A stretch of DNA of 64,000 nucleotides from Gnetum montanum (GCA_015680685.1 MNCI01003443.1:242381-306380), one strand, 5' to 3'. Shown: positions 22,885 to 35,630, counted from the stretch's first letter. Made by a program: numbers and translations. The notes: generated from the letters alone by a model not told the origin.

Positions 22885-23475
22885 ATTTTTTGGGTAGCAT
22901 AGTGGGAATGTCTTGAAGAAATTGCTTATTTTAAGCCTTGGAAGTTTGAACAATTCGTAGTTATTGAATTTGGGATAGCTTTATTGCGAAGTGTTTACTT
23001 GTGTCATTTTATCTTATTTAAATATTCGAGATCTTTACACAAATATGCTTTCTTTTTCTCTTCTTTCTATTTCCATTGAATCTCGCTCTATTTCTAGTTT
23101 TCTTGTGGAACTATTTCTTTCTCTGGGAAAAATTAGAAGTATATTCACAGACTTATGCTCAAATGTTTTTGCAAAACTTTATTTTTTACAAGTAGGTATT
23201 ATAAGGACAGCATAGAATAGGCAATTAAACAAAATAAGAACTCTCAACAGCTCACAGTACCTGGCAAAGTTGGCTAAATCTCTTTAAGATAAGTCATTTG
23301 TAGTTTTACACACAACCCAATCATTTCATTTTTTACAACTGCACACCGCAATAGCACACACACATACTCACATTAACTACTGAGTCTATTTGGAGGTATC
23401 TAGGCCTTGGCATTGCCAGAGACCAGCAAGCACCTAAATCCTATTCGAGGACACTCATTGGCGGTCACGTCCCAA
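22885..23475. other. Non-coding stretch between LTR and Ath4 gag
   Basis: No gene supported. The first part may be the leader of the element whose LTR ends at 22,884. No Athila LTR is visible before Ath4, whose gag begins abruptly. TTGGCATTGCCAGAGACC (23,407-23,424) resembles a PBS with a 3-nt deletion but stands only about 70 nt from gag. Confidence 0.4.
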
Positions 23476-26330
23476 ATGGTCACCAATAGTGATATGGAAG
23501 GCAATGTCATCTTTCCCCCTGATCGATCTATGGCTATGATTCTATTTAAAACCCTTAAGAAATTGGGCATAGTATATCTAAATGAAGAGTACATTGTGGA
23601 TGGATATGACACATAGAACTACTATCCCACTAAAACACAACGTAAGCAAGATAAATTTCAAGAGAAACTCCATAAAGCTACAAAGGGGAAACATTACACT
23701 AACCCCTTGTTCTAGCTAAATCAAGAAGACAATGAGGATCCTCCATTGGAAGGTTCGCAACATGAAGATTCTCCACCCCCTACCACTGATGGCAAGGGTG
23801 TGAATCTGATCCTACAATCCACTACTCACAAATTAGGTTTATGAAGAGTGATAGCCAAGGTAGTGACTTGGGTAAACATTGCAATAACAAGGGATCTAAG
23901 TATGGTGATCATAACAAGCATAAGAGTGGTGGAAAACACTACGGTGGTAGTGGTGATCTACCTTCCTCTTCATCCTCTTCATCTAATTCTGAACATTCTT
24001 CTTCATCTAATGGTTCTTATGGAATCTACCATCAAAATAACCATGATGAAGGTGATCATCAAAATAACAATGACTGTGAAGGCCATCAAAATTGAACGGG
24101 TGGCTGAAACTATCATCGATATCATCAACACAATGATGATGATGAATTCTTATTAGCGAATTGAAGTATGCTTAGCATTGTAGAGGCAATAAGAATCCCA
24201 ACCAAGCATATGAAGGATAGTTGCATCAAGCATCTACACATGAAAAATAACTCAAGATTTGAGGGAGATACAATTTTGATCTGTAGACACATCTACAAGC
24301 TTTTTAAGATGCCTGTGCCTTATAGAACATAGAGAATGAGTGGAAAAAACTTAAGATTTTCCCAAGGACACTCATTAAGGAAGCTAAAAGTTGGTACTAG
24401 TCCTTAGAGCCAAAATCTATCCATAGATGGAATACCATGTCAGAATTATTCAATGACAAGTATCAGATGTACTCCAAAGTGTCTAATTTGAGAAGGCAAA
24501 TCCAAGGCTGGAAACAAGGAGCACAAGAACCCTTGCATGACACCATGGGTCAATACTATTCACTCCTACAGTGATACCTTAGCCATGGTTACTCTCAAAG
24601 GGAACAACTTTGCCACATCATAGATGGGCTTAGAGTAGAAACAAGAAGAACCCTTGGGGTGTATGCCCAAGGTAGGTTGTCTAAAATGAGATCTCATCAA
24701 ATCCAAAAGTTAACTAGGTAGGAAGCAAAAGAAGAAGGTGAGCTATGAAAAAGGAAAAGTGGTAAAGAGTATAGTAGGGACCTATCCCTTAGAAAACAAG
24801 AGGTCAAATTCTATAAAGAGGAGGAGTTACCACTTGATGAAGTGATGAATAGAAAGACCTTGCCCATCCAAAAATCAATTTATGATATTTTGACCAAGGT
24901 TGGCAAGTTATGGGATTCTTTGGATAAAAAATTTTAAATTTCTTTGAAGATTCCTGAAGAATCCAAAGAGCAAAATAGTGATCATAATCATAGGATGTGA
25001 AAAAAAGTTGAACATGCCTACCAAAGAGGTGAGGACAAGGCTGCTGTAGTAGAGGAAGTTGTGGAGTTTGACTTTGATGATGAAACTAAATGTGACCTCT
25101 ATCAATATGAACATCCAATGGGATGTTTCCCTATGGTGTCACACTTACAAGAGTCTAGAGTGTACACATTGAATCCTCACCTAACACATAGGTGATCTCT
25201 AAGACAATTTTCTTACCCTCAAGGCAGTCCAAGATAGTTCCACCAACAACAAACTTACTGTCCAAGTGGAACTCCTCTACAACTATACGAACAATACCAA
25301 CAGTGGTATCAACCACAATCATGGGGAATTCCCCCACTAAGGTAGCAATACCCTTATAGGCAACTAGATCCATACAAGTACTATGTTTAATAGCCCATCT
25401 CCCCTAGAAGTTCTACAAGTCACTATTACCCTCCAAAGTACCACCAAACACATTCACCATCTACTCAAGGGAAAAACCCATATCAGTATCCATATCATCT
25501 TCCAAATCCCTCTACACCTACACTTCCACCTTCAACCCAATTATCTTCTACTTCGTCTATGCAAGATGAGATTCCGCCAAAGCCACAATAATGAAATGCT
25601 ATAAGGGGTGTATACTCACAACCAATTTTTCAACCAAATGGTCTAGATAATAGATCAAGGAAACAACCTTTCTTCTAGCACAAGAATCCTCTCTAGCCCT
25701 CATAACTTACTCCAACTACTCACCCTACATCTCCAACACCCTCATCCTCTGCATTAAATACCTTTGAGTGTCCTTCAAGCCAAGTGCTACCTAGGACCCG
25801 CTACCTAGGATTCGCACTATAATGCTAACTCATGTTGTTTCTGACTAGATCAAGGCTGGTAATCTTCCTACAAAAAGATCTGATCCAAGAGGTCCACTCA
25901 TCTATATATAGGTTGCTAGACAAGAGCCATGCAAGGCTCTTCTTGATTTTGGTTTCAAATTTAGTCTCATCTCCCATGATATGTACAAGGCCTAAAACCT
26001 ACCACCTCATAGGAAGAGCAACATCCTTCTAGAATTAGTAGATCAGTTGATTACTGTTCCTTTGGGATTAGTAGTGGACATTATGACCACAATTTGTGGG
26101 TGGTCCTATCCTAATAGTTTTCTAGTAATCAAGGTGGACAATTGCAAAAGTGACTTTCCAATCATTATGGAAAGGGCTTGGTTAAGCACGATCAACATGC
26201 AAATGGGTCTAAGGGACCTATCTCTCAAAATATCTAACAAAAATGAGCTAGGAAAGATTGAGAAGAAGCATATTCCATGCATCTCCATGCATCACATACA
26301 GTGATAATGGATGCAATTGTGTACAAAATA
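23476..26330 (+). pseudogene. gag-pro: gag-protease of Ath4 (degenerate)
   Basis: Gag polyprotein and aspartic protease. I use the ATG at 23,476 because the following DMEGN segment aligns with the DMKDN start of Ath6; an apparent earlier start lies on TTG inside a PBS-like sequence and is not credible. Order: N-domain to about 23,715; Ser-rich, His/Asn-rich linker (23,841-24,095); Gag core (about 24,300-24,620: LKIFPRTLIKEAKSWY, YQMYSKVSNLRRQIQGW); Cys/His motif near 25,090-25,128 with the second Cys as Tyr; Pro/Gln/Tyr tail to about 25,590; protease (about 25,930-26,304) with DFG at the active site and FPIIMERAW. Several stops and frameshifts. Confidence 0.85.
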
Positions 26331-26473
26331 TTTGATTTATCAAGAGAACATACATTAGAACATGCAATCAACGTGCACAATAAATTAATATTCAATGGTG
26401 TTTGTACACAGTAGCCACAAAGTAAGAGGGCACCAAGTGGCTGATAGCTAATTCAAATAGTAGCACAATATGC

Positions 26474-29400
26474 ATGAAACCAATTGAAAGTTTAACTTGT
26501 GAACATGTTGAAGGCATGGAAAAAATTAAACAAGTTCATTCCCAACTCTCTAATGAAGATGATGATACCTATTTGAGAGAGTTGGAGATCCCTGATCACT
26601 TCAACCAGGAGCCCTTAGAACTAAAAACTTTACTATCTAGTATGGATTATGCATTTTTAAAGAATGGCAAATTAGTCATCATTAATGCTAAACTTGCTCC
26701 TGAACAAAAAGAAAAGTTGTTGAAAGTGGTGAATAAATGATCAACAGCCTTTTCTTGATCATATCCAAAGCTAACAGGAATCAATCCAAGGATATGCTAG
26801 CATCGCATCTGCAGTGACCTGGCCATAAAGCTAGAAGGCAACTGCAAAGGTGGTTGAACCCCAAATTGAAGAAAATCATTAAGGAGAAGATAGAGAAACT
26901 CCTCAAGGAATGGTTCATCTATCCAATCATGGATAGTGAGTGGGTTAGCCCACTTATAATTATACCAAAGAAGGGTGGAAAATGGAAAGTCTGCATTGAC
27001 TTTAGGCTATTAAATATGACAACATTTAAGGATCACTTTTCTTTGCCATTTGTGGATGAAGTATTACACACCATATCTGAGCAGTGTTATTATAGTTTCT
27101 TGGACAGTTATAGTGGCTATAACCAAATCCAAATTGCACCTAAATATTAGGCCAAGACAATATTCATGAGTCCCTGGGGAACTTTTGCATATTGTAAGAT
27201 GCAATTTGGCCTATGTGATGTCCCTAAAACATTTCATTTCTTGGTCCCTAGTATCTTTTAATAGCAAATTAGTAGTGGTATTGAACTCTTCATGGATGAA
27301 TTCTCCACCTATGGAGCTACGTTTGAGCAAGCCTTGGATCAACTTGAGAAAATACTAAAGAGATGTGTAGAGACAAACCTATAGCTCAATTGACAAAAGA
27401 GCCATCTCATGATTCAAGAAGGCATTGTGCTAGGACACTAAATTTCACAAAAAGGGATTGAGGTAGACCCATAAAAGATAAAGGTCATCCAAGGAATAAC
27501 ATGCTAACCAAAGACCATTAAAGATGTTTGATCATTCATTGGACACACTAGGTACTAATGATGATTTATTAAGAATTTCTCTAAGATTGCAAAGTCATTG
27601 ATAGAACTTACAAAGAAAGATGCACCTTTCATTTGGACTAAGGAATGTGAACACACATTCCAACAATTAAAAGAGAAACTTGTAGAAACACCAATCCTAT
27701 GAGCACCAAATTGGTCCAAACCCTTCCATATCATGACAAACGCATCTAACTATACTTTGGGAGTAGTGCTCATGTAGATGAATGATAAGAAACATCCATA
27801 TTATATCCACTGTGAGAGTAGAAGCATTGTGGGGGCATAGTTAAATTACACCACCATGAAGAAAGAATTAATGGTAGTGGTGTACATGCTAGAAAAGTTT
27901 AGACATTATGTGCTAGGTTACAAAGTATTTGTACATACATACCACAATGCAATTCACTTCCTCATGAATAAGTCAATGGTAAGCCCTCATGTTATAAAAT
28001 TTCTTGTGATCTTGCAAGAATTCAATCTTACTATGGTAGATTGAAAAGGAACTAAGAATGTGGTCACCAACCACCTCTCTTGCTTAAGATGGGATAACAA
28101 AGAGGAGGAGAGCCCACTCTTTGACCAATTTCTAGACAAACTCCTCTTTACAAGAGCAATAAGTGAATAAATTCCTAGAAAGAAACATGGTACAATGACA
28201 TCCTCACATATATTCTCACTTAAAAGATACCATAAGACTTGGATTTTAGGAAGAAGTGACAATTTCTTCATCAGATCAAACACTTCATGGAAATTAATAG
28301 ACACCTCTACAAGGTGTGTGTTGATGGCATAATTCATTGGTGTGTCCCTAATGAAGATCAACTGCGCATTCTCTACGATGCTCACAAAGGGCCTTGTGGA
28401 GGCCACTATGTAGGGAGATGCATGGCCATAAAAATTGTGATGGTAGGATGCTATTAGCCTACAATATTTAGGGATTCCCACCAATTCATCAAGTATTGTG
28501 AACTTTTTCAATGTGACAGTGGGATGACCGCTCACATGGAAAGTCCTCAACAATGGATTCAACCACTAGAACCTTTCGACATATGGGGCATTGACTTCAT
28601 GGGTTTCATCACACCCATGTCTAATGGGAAGGTGTATATTATAGTAGTAGTTGACTACTGCACAAAATGGATAGAAGCAATAGCCTTTACTAATTGTACA
28701 TCATCCACTGCTATCAAATTTATACAACAAAATATCGTGACTAGGTTTGGGTTGCCACATTCACTAATTTCTGATAATGGAACTCATTTCACAAGTGCTA
28801 CATTTAGAAAATTAATGCAACTCTTAAGGGTAGAACATAAATTAGCAACATGTTACCACCCCCCAAGCCAAGAGTCAAGTAGAGGTAACCAACTAGAAGA
28901 TTACAAAAATACTAATGTGGACCATTAGCAAATATAGGAAGGACTGGAGTAAAAAACTTAATGATTCTCTCTAGGCTTATTTTTTGACTTAGAAACTTCC
29001 TATTGGATATTCTCCTTACGTGTTAGTGTACGGGAAACTTCCAACACTCCCAATTCAATCCAAGCTTCATACACTCTCAATAGCCTATGATTTAAACCTT
29101 GATCTAAGTCTAGCATTGAAAGAAAGATTGATCAATCTGAATGTCATAGAATAAAATCACTTAGCAACCCTATCATTGAATGAGGTGAATAAGGAATTCA
29201 ACAAGCAATTTCATGACCTTAGAATCAGGAAAGTAAAACTTCAACTAGGAGATAAGGTTCTTTACTGGAACCCCAAAAATGTATCTCAAAAGATAAAATT
29301 CCAAACATTATGGAAGGGAAGTTATATAATTGATCAAACCTTTTCCTATAGGACCATGATAATCTACAAACCTGAAAACCCAAATAAAAAGTAGTTGGTC

Positions 29401-29500
29401 AACATCCAATAAGTCAAGCCTTTCCTAGAACCAAGATGGGTTAGTGTAAATACTACCTCAACAAATGGACAACCACATTCTATTTTTTGGATCTCCTCCC
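26474..29500 (+). pseudogene. pol: pol (RT-RNase H-integrase) of Ath4
   Basis: Best-preserved pol segments of the window. Pre-RT linker open from 26,474 to 26,740 (EPLELKTLLSSMDYAFLKNG). RT palm open at 26,854-27,150 (EWVSPLIIIPKKGGKWKVCI; YSGYNQIQIAP). The catalytic site reads FMDEFS near 27,290, so the second Asp is Glu. RNase H at 27,600-28,090 (MKKELMVVVYMLEKFRHYVL). Integrase core open at 28,524-28,928 (GIDFMGFITPMSNG, LISDNGTHF), with a one-base insertion before the catalytic-Glu region (YHPPSQESS for YHPQA...VEVTN). The integrase tail at 29,176-29,394 (GDKVLYWNPK; LWKGSYII, related to the GPY/F module) is open. It cannot act because of stops, the Asp change and the frameshift. Confidence 0.9.
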
Positions 29501-29505
29501 TCTAA

Positions 29506-29526
29506 CTCAGTCATGGGGGAGATGGC
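29506..29526 (+). promoter_or_regulatory. Post-pol PPT-like purine tract (Ath4)
   Basis: ACTCAGTCATGGGGGAGATGG lies at the end of pol. The core TCATGGGGG equals the core of this element's true PPT at 34,693-34,705. Confidence 0.55.
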
Positions 29527-31084
29527 CGTATGTGCTAACCATTACCATGGCCTCTTAGTTTTTCTACCTTTTTCCTCATTTTTTATTTTTAAATTTTTCT
29601 AATTTTACAGCATCTTTAGTAGCTTTAAAACTTTCTTGATTATTTTACACTTTCTTATATATTTTACTTTATTTTTTTTAAGTGTGATATTTTCTCATTT
29701 TTGCTAATAAATTTTTTTTATTGTCAAAGGACACAACACTGTTGTTGTTGTTTACAAGTGATGGTTTGTGCTTAATGTATGATTGTCAATGTTTGGTTTC
29801 TATTTTTGAATTTTGATGTCTGATGACTTTGACATGGTTTATTTTTTTCATGGAATGGGTAGTGAGTCCACATCATCTACCCATCTAATGAACTCTATAG
29901 TTTTCCCTGTTTTGAAAATTTGAGGTTCCTTTTCATTAAAGAAACTTTTAATCAATCAATAACCTTGGTAGTTCCAAAATTAAGAAGGATTTAAAGGTTT
30001 GTAAAGGGTGTGACTTCAAGGAGACACAATGCTCTTTATCCTATTCTTCTTACTTGAGTGCTTGCATATTTTTCACAGACTTTTTACCATTCCATACTAC
30101 CCAATAATAGGAAGTCAAATAAGTCATTACATGGTGTGGTTCCCATTCGAAATAAAAAAAAAATAATTGAAATTCAAAGCACAACCTTTTGACACGAATA
30201 AGTCCTTGCATGGTGTGGATACCATTTCAAAAAAAAAAATGGAAATTCAAAGCACACCCCTTGAAAAAATAAAAGAACTACAAGAACTAGTTATGGGACT
30301 TGAACAACATGCACCTATGCTTGAAGGTCTCCTCTAATGAATGCCTTATCTCTCTATCTTCCTACTTCTCTTTTTATCTCTTTTTGGAATGGTGGTTGTT
30401 TTGTGAAAGCATTCTTATGTCTTGAGTGGGCAGATCGATCTTAGAGTGATGATGCAAAGTCACTGAAAGTGGGTGGTTTTGGTTTGGACTAAGGATGGAA
30501 CTTCTCATGTCATTTTAAATACAAATTCCATAAGGGACTTCTTATGACCTCAACTTGGAACTCCATTCCACCTTCTCTATCATCCATCCATGCTGCTGTA
30601 ACTCACCTCACTACTAGGTTCTATGTTATGCTCCATGTTTTAGTTTGATGTATTAGGATTCTTAAATGGATTCTTTCAGGTTGGTCTTTAACTTATCATG
30701 ATCATTAAATCGACTATGTAGCCCATGGACTCCTTAGTTAAGGTTATGCAAGGGCAAAAAGGGCATGAGCCAACTATGGGGAGGACCCACTTGCATAGCT
30801 TTTGGCTTGATTAGTTAAGGTTCCATACCTTTGATATCGCTACAATCCTATCTTTCACATTTTCCATTGCATAAACCACTTAGTACTCTTTAATCTTTCA
30901 TTACATTCATCCATTAAATCAATTTTTCTCCATTTTTCAAATTTATGAACTTCAATGTCCTCTTCTCATGATTTCATACTATTCTTGGTCTTCCAAGCTT
31001 TCATTTGATCCCAATTTCATTGAAAAATTCCTTGTATTTTGAAAGTTTCACCAAAGTCAATGGAAGTCAATGATGGTTAATAGC
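29527..31084 (+). other. Ath4 post-pol spacer
   Basis: About 1.5 kb with no supported frame. It is homologous to the same interval in Ath1, Ath6 and Ath8. It contains T-rich runs with TTTTACA units, then a local 80-bp tandem duplication at 30,120-30,262. Confidence 0.7.
30120..30262 (+). repeat. Local tandem duplication, period about 80 bp
   Basis: Two copies share AAGTC(A/C)TT(A/G)CATGGTGTGG, then an A-run, then GAAATTCAAAGCACA. Ath6 carries a single copy (about 44,785-44,880), so the duplication arose in Ath4 or its close relatives. Confidence 0.75.
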
Positions 31085-31176
31085 TACATCGATGATGCCT
31101 CATCGATGCAACTGACTGCATTAACAAGGCCCCATCAACGAAGCCTTATCAACGTAGTGCAAAAATACTATATATA
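31085..31176 (+). promoter_or_regulatory. U3-like internal promoter before ORF2 (Ath4)
   Basis: An array of units such as CATCGATGATGCCTCATCGATG and CCCATCAACGAAGCC (no unit copied in full) is followed by a TATA box CTATATATAC (31,168-31,177). The same unit type followed by CTATAAATAC forms the U3 of this element's own 3' LTR (34,706-34,840). Position and order suggest a promoter for ORF2. Confidence 0.55.
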
Positions 31177-31323
31177 CAATGAAACATTTAGGAATTTTTT
31201 GTAATTTTCTCATAACACATGGGGAATTTTTGTAATTTTTTAGAGCCCAAAATCTTCTAGAGCTTATCACTTCCCAACCATTTATCCAAACCACTCCATT
31301 TTTAAATATTACACTTATCAAAG

Positions 31324-31634
31324 GTAAGATCTTTATCATGGGGGTCACAAACCTTAAGGTTTCCAATGAAAAATTGATGAATTTTTTGGGAAATTTTTCT
31401 CTCTCCCCCAAAGGGTTAATAACCTTAACCATATATAAACATCAACTTTTTACCAAGTTAACCCTTCCAAAAACCTATGGGATGAATTATTCATAATAAT
31501 ACATAAAATAAATGATAATTAAATTAGCCATAATCATAACCTAGCCAAATGTAACTATCCTCAAGAGTTAGGGTATCTCAATTATTTTAAGGTTACATAA
31601 TGATTGCTAATCCATGGTCTTATTATGATTATAG
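31324..31634 (+). promoter_or_regulatory. Putative ORF2 leader intron (Ath4)
   Basis: Donor-like AAAGGTAAGATC (GT at 31,324) lies about 150 nt after the TATA box. The interval contains TTATCATGGGGGT (PPT-like, 31,333-31,345) and ends TTATGATTATAG directly before the ORF2 ATG. Length 311 nt. Matching intervals exist in Ath2 and Ath6. Confidence 0.5.
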
Positions 31635-34435
31635 ATGGCATGCAAACAAAAGCATCTGTAGGAAGAAGAACCCTCACAACCATGGGAGAAGTGGCCTAGA
31701 GCTAGAAGAGGCTAGAAGGAATAAGGCCAAGAGCTGCTAGAGGTGACCCACACAATGGGACCTCTTTGAGAGGAGCCCAAAGTGGACTCTATTTGATAAA
31801 TTCCAAAGGAAGAAGTGCCTATAGAACAATCTCAATGAGGAAAAGAACCTAGGCCTGTGCCAAGGCTTGAGGTCACTCTAACTCAAGCTTTCCTAGACAT
31901 CATCAAGTCCCAAGAAATCCAAATATCAATTCTTTAAGAGATAAACTTTGGGCCATTTTTGGAGAAAGCTCCAGAGGATGTCAAGCCACAATTGCAAGCC
32001 TCTTCAATGTCACAAATCATCACATCCAATGGGGAATGGTACATGGAAGAGACCTATCTCTTCTAAAGTAGCTGAAGGCTAGGGTTCATTGTAAAAATCA
32101 AGGACATTTAAGTGTCCAACTTAGCGAAAGTTATTGCACAGGAATTGGGGTTACCAAACATTGGAACACAATTGGTAGAGATATCAACAAAATTTGATCT
32201 TGATGCAAAAATTGAATGGACCTAGTGATGCTACAGGGTGGACTATAAGAAGTATGGTGCACTCACAATGGTGAAGTAGATTTATTTCAAGATTGTAGCC
32301 TATCATCTCAATCCAACAATGAGGCTAAGTAATATGACTGCTTTCTCCACCTAAGCATGCGCTACTCTAAGTAGGAAATTTTCCATTAACCTTCCACAAC
32401 TGTTCTATTTGAAGATCAAGAAGCACTTTAAGGAGAATGAATGTGGAAGAAAGACCTTTCCCTTTCCGTGCCTCCTCAAAAAAATTTGCAAAAGAGCAGG
32501 CATTGTTCGCTATTCTAATGATACTCTCAAGCATGCTCCCTTGGCCTCATGGGAAAAAATCATAAAAGATAAGACACCAACTACCACTTAAGAAGAGAAG
32601 CTATCATCACCACCATACACTTAGGAGACAAAACTAGAGGCCTACATAGTCCTTGAGCATCTGCATCAAATCCAATAATAGCTCTTGAGTGAACAAGAGC
32701 AATAAACATGAACGAGTAGGATGGATCCATCAATGTATTGGCCAACAATAAGTCACCTTAAAGAGGGGTGGTTCCATTTTCTCTGCCCAAAGAATGTAGC
32801 TACCTTTAAGGTTTGATCCCAATGCTCAAGAGGTGATGATGTCACTAGCAACACACCATCTATTCCCAAAAATCTCTTGGAATGTCGTCACTTTCGCAAT
32901 GTAGTTGGAGGAAGGTGAACAGGCAACTGTCTTGGTGATGCAGCACTAAGGGATGGAGACAATGATAGAAGTAGTAGTTGACCATGTAGTTGAAGCATTG
33001 AATGCACCTATAGTCTTTGTACTAGATGTATCTACACTCCAAGACATGAAAACATCCATAGGCATGGTTAGTGGGAAATTGAACGTAGCCTAACATGAAT
33101 AGTTGTTGGAAAAACTAGTAGGAATCGGGCAACCAACTTTGGACATCTTTGATCTTCCAAAGAACATCACTAAAACCTAGTCACAACTACTAAATTCAAG
33201 GGTAGATGCATCATTTTAGAGGGGCAACTAGAAATGGCCCAAGAGCAAAATCAACACTTAGCCACAGAGGTTGTTGAACTTTCTGCTTGACTTGCAAAGC
33301 AAGCAATCCTTAGCCCAAAAATGACAAGAGATAAAGATATCAAATAGCTTCAAGAATGATTTCAAAAGGCTGAGGAGGAAGTAGTAATGACCATCTTCAA
33401 ACAATCCATAGCAGAAGTTGAAAACTACTCTATCAAAAAGGACTTGAATCAGATGCACCAAGAGAATGAAGCATTGACTGCACAAAATCATTGCCTATGA
33501 AATGTTGATGTTCAAAGTGATCAAATTCAAGAATTCCTTCATCAACAATAGGAGCAACTTGCCAGTGAAAATACTAAATTGAGGAAATTGGTCATCAAGA
33601 ACTGCAATATATCAATGAAGGAGGTACACACCTTATGTCAAACGTTTGCCATTGAAATCGCTACTTGGAAGAACAAAGCTCTTAAATTTTAGAAAGTGAA
33701 AAATCACTACAAGTACCAAGTTGGTTTGCAAAAAGAAGTGAATGAAAAATAAATCCAAATGGTAAAAGCAAAAATAAATGAAGCCTCTAGCAACTCTAGC
33801 AAAGAAGAGAGATGTGGTAGCCCATCCTTGATGGGATTAATGCCTACAAGAAAGCAGATATCCGTTTGAAAGAGTTGCAAATTGAGAAGATGATAGAGTA
33901 CATGGAGTTGGCTAATCTTCATTATGCAAACCTAAAAATTCTAACTACTAGATGGTCATGGTTAGAATTAGAAAAACAAGTGGCTAGCTCGTATTTGCTA
34001 TACAAGGCCAAGTTCAAACACCATAAGGACATCAAGAAAAAGCTTGAGACCACTAATACTAAACTCAAAATTCTCAAAGAACGATTCACAAATCAATGAT
34101 CTATCATTGAGAACCTAGCCAAACTGATGAATGACTACCAACAGTTGAAAAATATAGTAAGATCATTTGACATTGAATGCAAACAATTTGCTGCCTAGTT
34201 TGTCAATGTTAAGGAGTTGTTTCCAGCAATCCTATGTCCTTGGGATGTGCCTGTTCCAACCCACATTGGGGAAGCTATGTGAACGATGCATGATCCTAGG
34301 AGTACAAATGAGAAAATGAAAGCACTATTGGATGCTTTCCGCCTCCCACCTAAAGTTGCAATAGTACCATAACAACTGTAGCCACCTCAACCACTGCCAA
34401 TTCGTGAAGATGATGAAGGTTCGTCAAAGCCTTAG
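31635..34435 (+). pseudogene. ORF2 of Ath4: Athila-type post-pol ORF with long coiled coil
   Basis: Same ORF as in Ath2 and Ath6; start ATG 31,635 and terminal SSKP-stop at 34,435 are conserved. The N-terminal third holds a basic start, a W-Y-M-E-E strand followed by an F-x-S/W-R-L-G-F turn (about 32,036-32,080), an IAQELGLPNIG segment, and FPFPCLLKKICKRAGI (about 32,460-32,510). From about 33,170 on it is Lys/Glu/Gln/Leu-rich with heptads; clear pieces are KLRKLVIKN (about 33,580) and the open segment 33,866-34,099 (KMIEYMELANL; KKKLETTNTKLKILKE). A Pro-rich tail ends it. Interrupted by stops. A structural or nucleic-acid-binding role is a guess; no enzyme motif is visible. Confidence 0.75.
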
Positions 34436-34692
34436 GAACCACCATCACCTAGGACCATTTGATCTTCTCCAATAAGCGTCACACCATTAAGGAACATGTT
34501 GTTCAATTTTTGAAGATTTGAGTCATGGTGTTTAATTTTGTGTCCTAAACACCACCATTTTTGTAATGTGTTGATCTGTACACCCAAGCACTTCATTTTT
34601 TGTCACGTTGGTCAGTTTGTTTTGTTGAAAGTTAGTCAATGATCCCATAGCCTCCGAATTTTGTAAAAGAACTCAAGTATGAGTTTTCATTC
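34436..34692 (+). other. Ath4 3' untranslated stretch
   Basis: T-rich, non-coding, shared with Ath6 (49,024-49,263). It ends in the block GAGTTTTCATTCAATCATGG leading into the PPT. Confidence 0.6.
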
Positions 34693-34705
34693 AATCATGG
34701 GGGTA
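34693..34705 (+). promoter_or_regulatory. Polypurine tract of Ath4
   Basis: AATCATGGGGGTA abuts the LTR start TGATGAGTC. Confidence 0.85.
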
Positions 34706-35630
34706 TGATGAGTCATTATTGGTTGGTTGCATTAACGAGGCCTCATCAACATAGTTGATCATGATGAGGCCTTCTTGATGGATCTTATCCTACATCGACG
34801 AGGCTCCATCAACGCAATGTCTATCCATTGCCTATAAATACATGCCTACCAACCACATTTATGGCACTCTAGATTTTATTAGTAGTGAAGCTCTTGAATT
34901 TTTTCCATTCAAAAATTAGAATTTTTTCCCCTGAGTGCCCGCAGCAAGAGTTGTTGAGTGTACAAATCTTTATTCGAGCATGGTTGTACTTAACCACAGT
35001 AGTCTGTGCGACAATAAAGACGAGCTTTTTGATAAACCTTGCAACACTTTGGATAAATTAGCTACTTTATTTTTGCATTGATTGTTTCAAATTATTTATT
35101 AAATATTTTTAATTAGCTATTATATTTTCCAATTATTACATTAATGAGAAAATTAAGCAAGATAGATTACACATATAAATATGACTACTTAGAGTGTAAC
35201 ATGTATTTGCTTGGTAATCCCAACAATGTTATTTCTCGGTACACCCAGTAGTGTAGTGCTTGGTTGCCTTGTAGTAGATACATGGGTTCAAAAAATGTAT
35301 GAAAAGTGGAATTGGATGCTTATGTTAGGACTAGTTAAATGCTAGTTAATTAGTTAATTTAGATTAGTTAATCAAACTCTTTTTATCTACATTTCGAGCA
35401 CCAAAATATAAAATACAAAATGATAAAAATTAGATGTGTTAGTTACACTTAACCATACCCATGTGTATCACAATTGTAACTGGGAGGACAATGATTGACC
35501 TTAAGGCTAGATCCACTTCCTAAAGTACTAGTGTACTAAAAATGATAAAGTCCACAGAATTCAACCAGATTATGCATGAACACTTTGTGATTCATATGGT
35601 TGGGCATAGGGGGTACCTCGCTACTCATCA
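34706..35630 (+). repeat. 3' LTR of Ath4
   Basis: 925 bp from TGATGAGTC to CTACTCATCA. U3 has CATCAACG-type units, TATA box CCTATAAATACATG (about 34,829), a possible R region with CAATAAAGACGAG (about 35,012), and the conserved TTACACTTAACCATACCC block near the end. The downstream DNA is Ath5 pol. Confidence 0.9.

Larger units (their letters stand above)
23476..35630 (+). mobile_element. Ath4: Athila-type element with gag, pol, ORF2 and 3' LTR
   Basis: Plus-strand copy, nearly complete in content but with no recognisable 5' LTR or leader. Order: gag, protease, RT, RNase H, integrase, post-pol spacer, U3-like internal region, ORF2, PPT, 3' LTR. Confidence 0.85.

Noticed and set aside
23407-23424. 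TTGGCATTGCCAGAGACC as PBS of Ath4
   Set aside because: It fits with a 3-nt gap, but no LTR precedes it and gag follows after only about 70 nt, against about 300 in Ath1 and Ath6. Kept as a possibility only.
27987-28562. 191-codon minus-strand ORF
   Set aside because: Antisense of Ath4 RNase H-integrase; a similar antisense ORF opposite Ath6 (43,003-43,236) simply mirrors pol.
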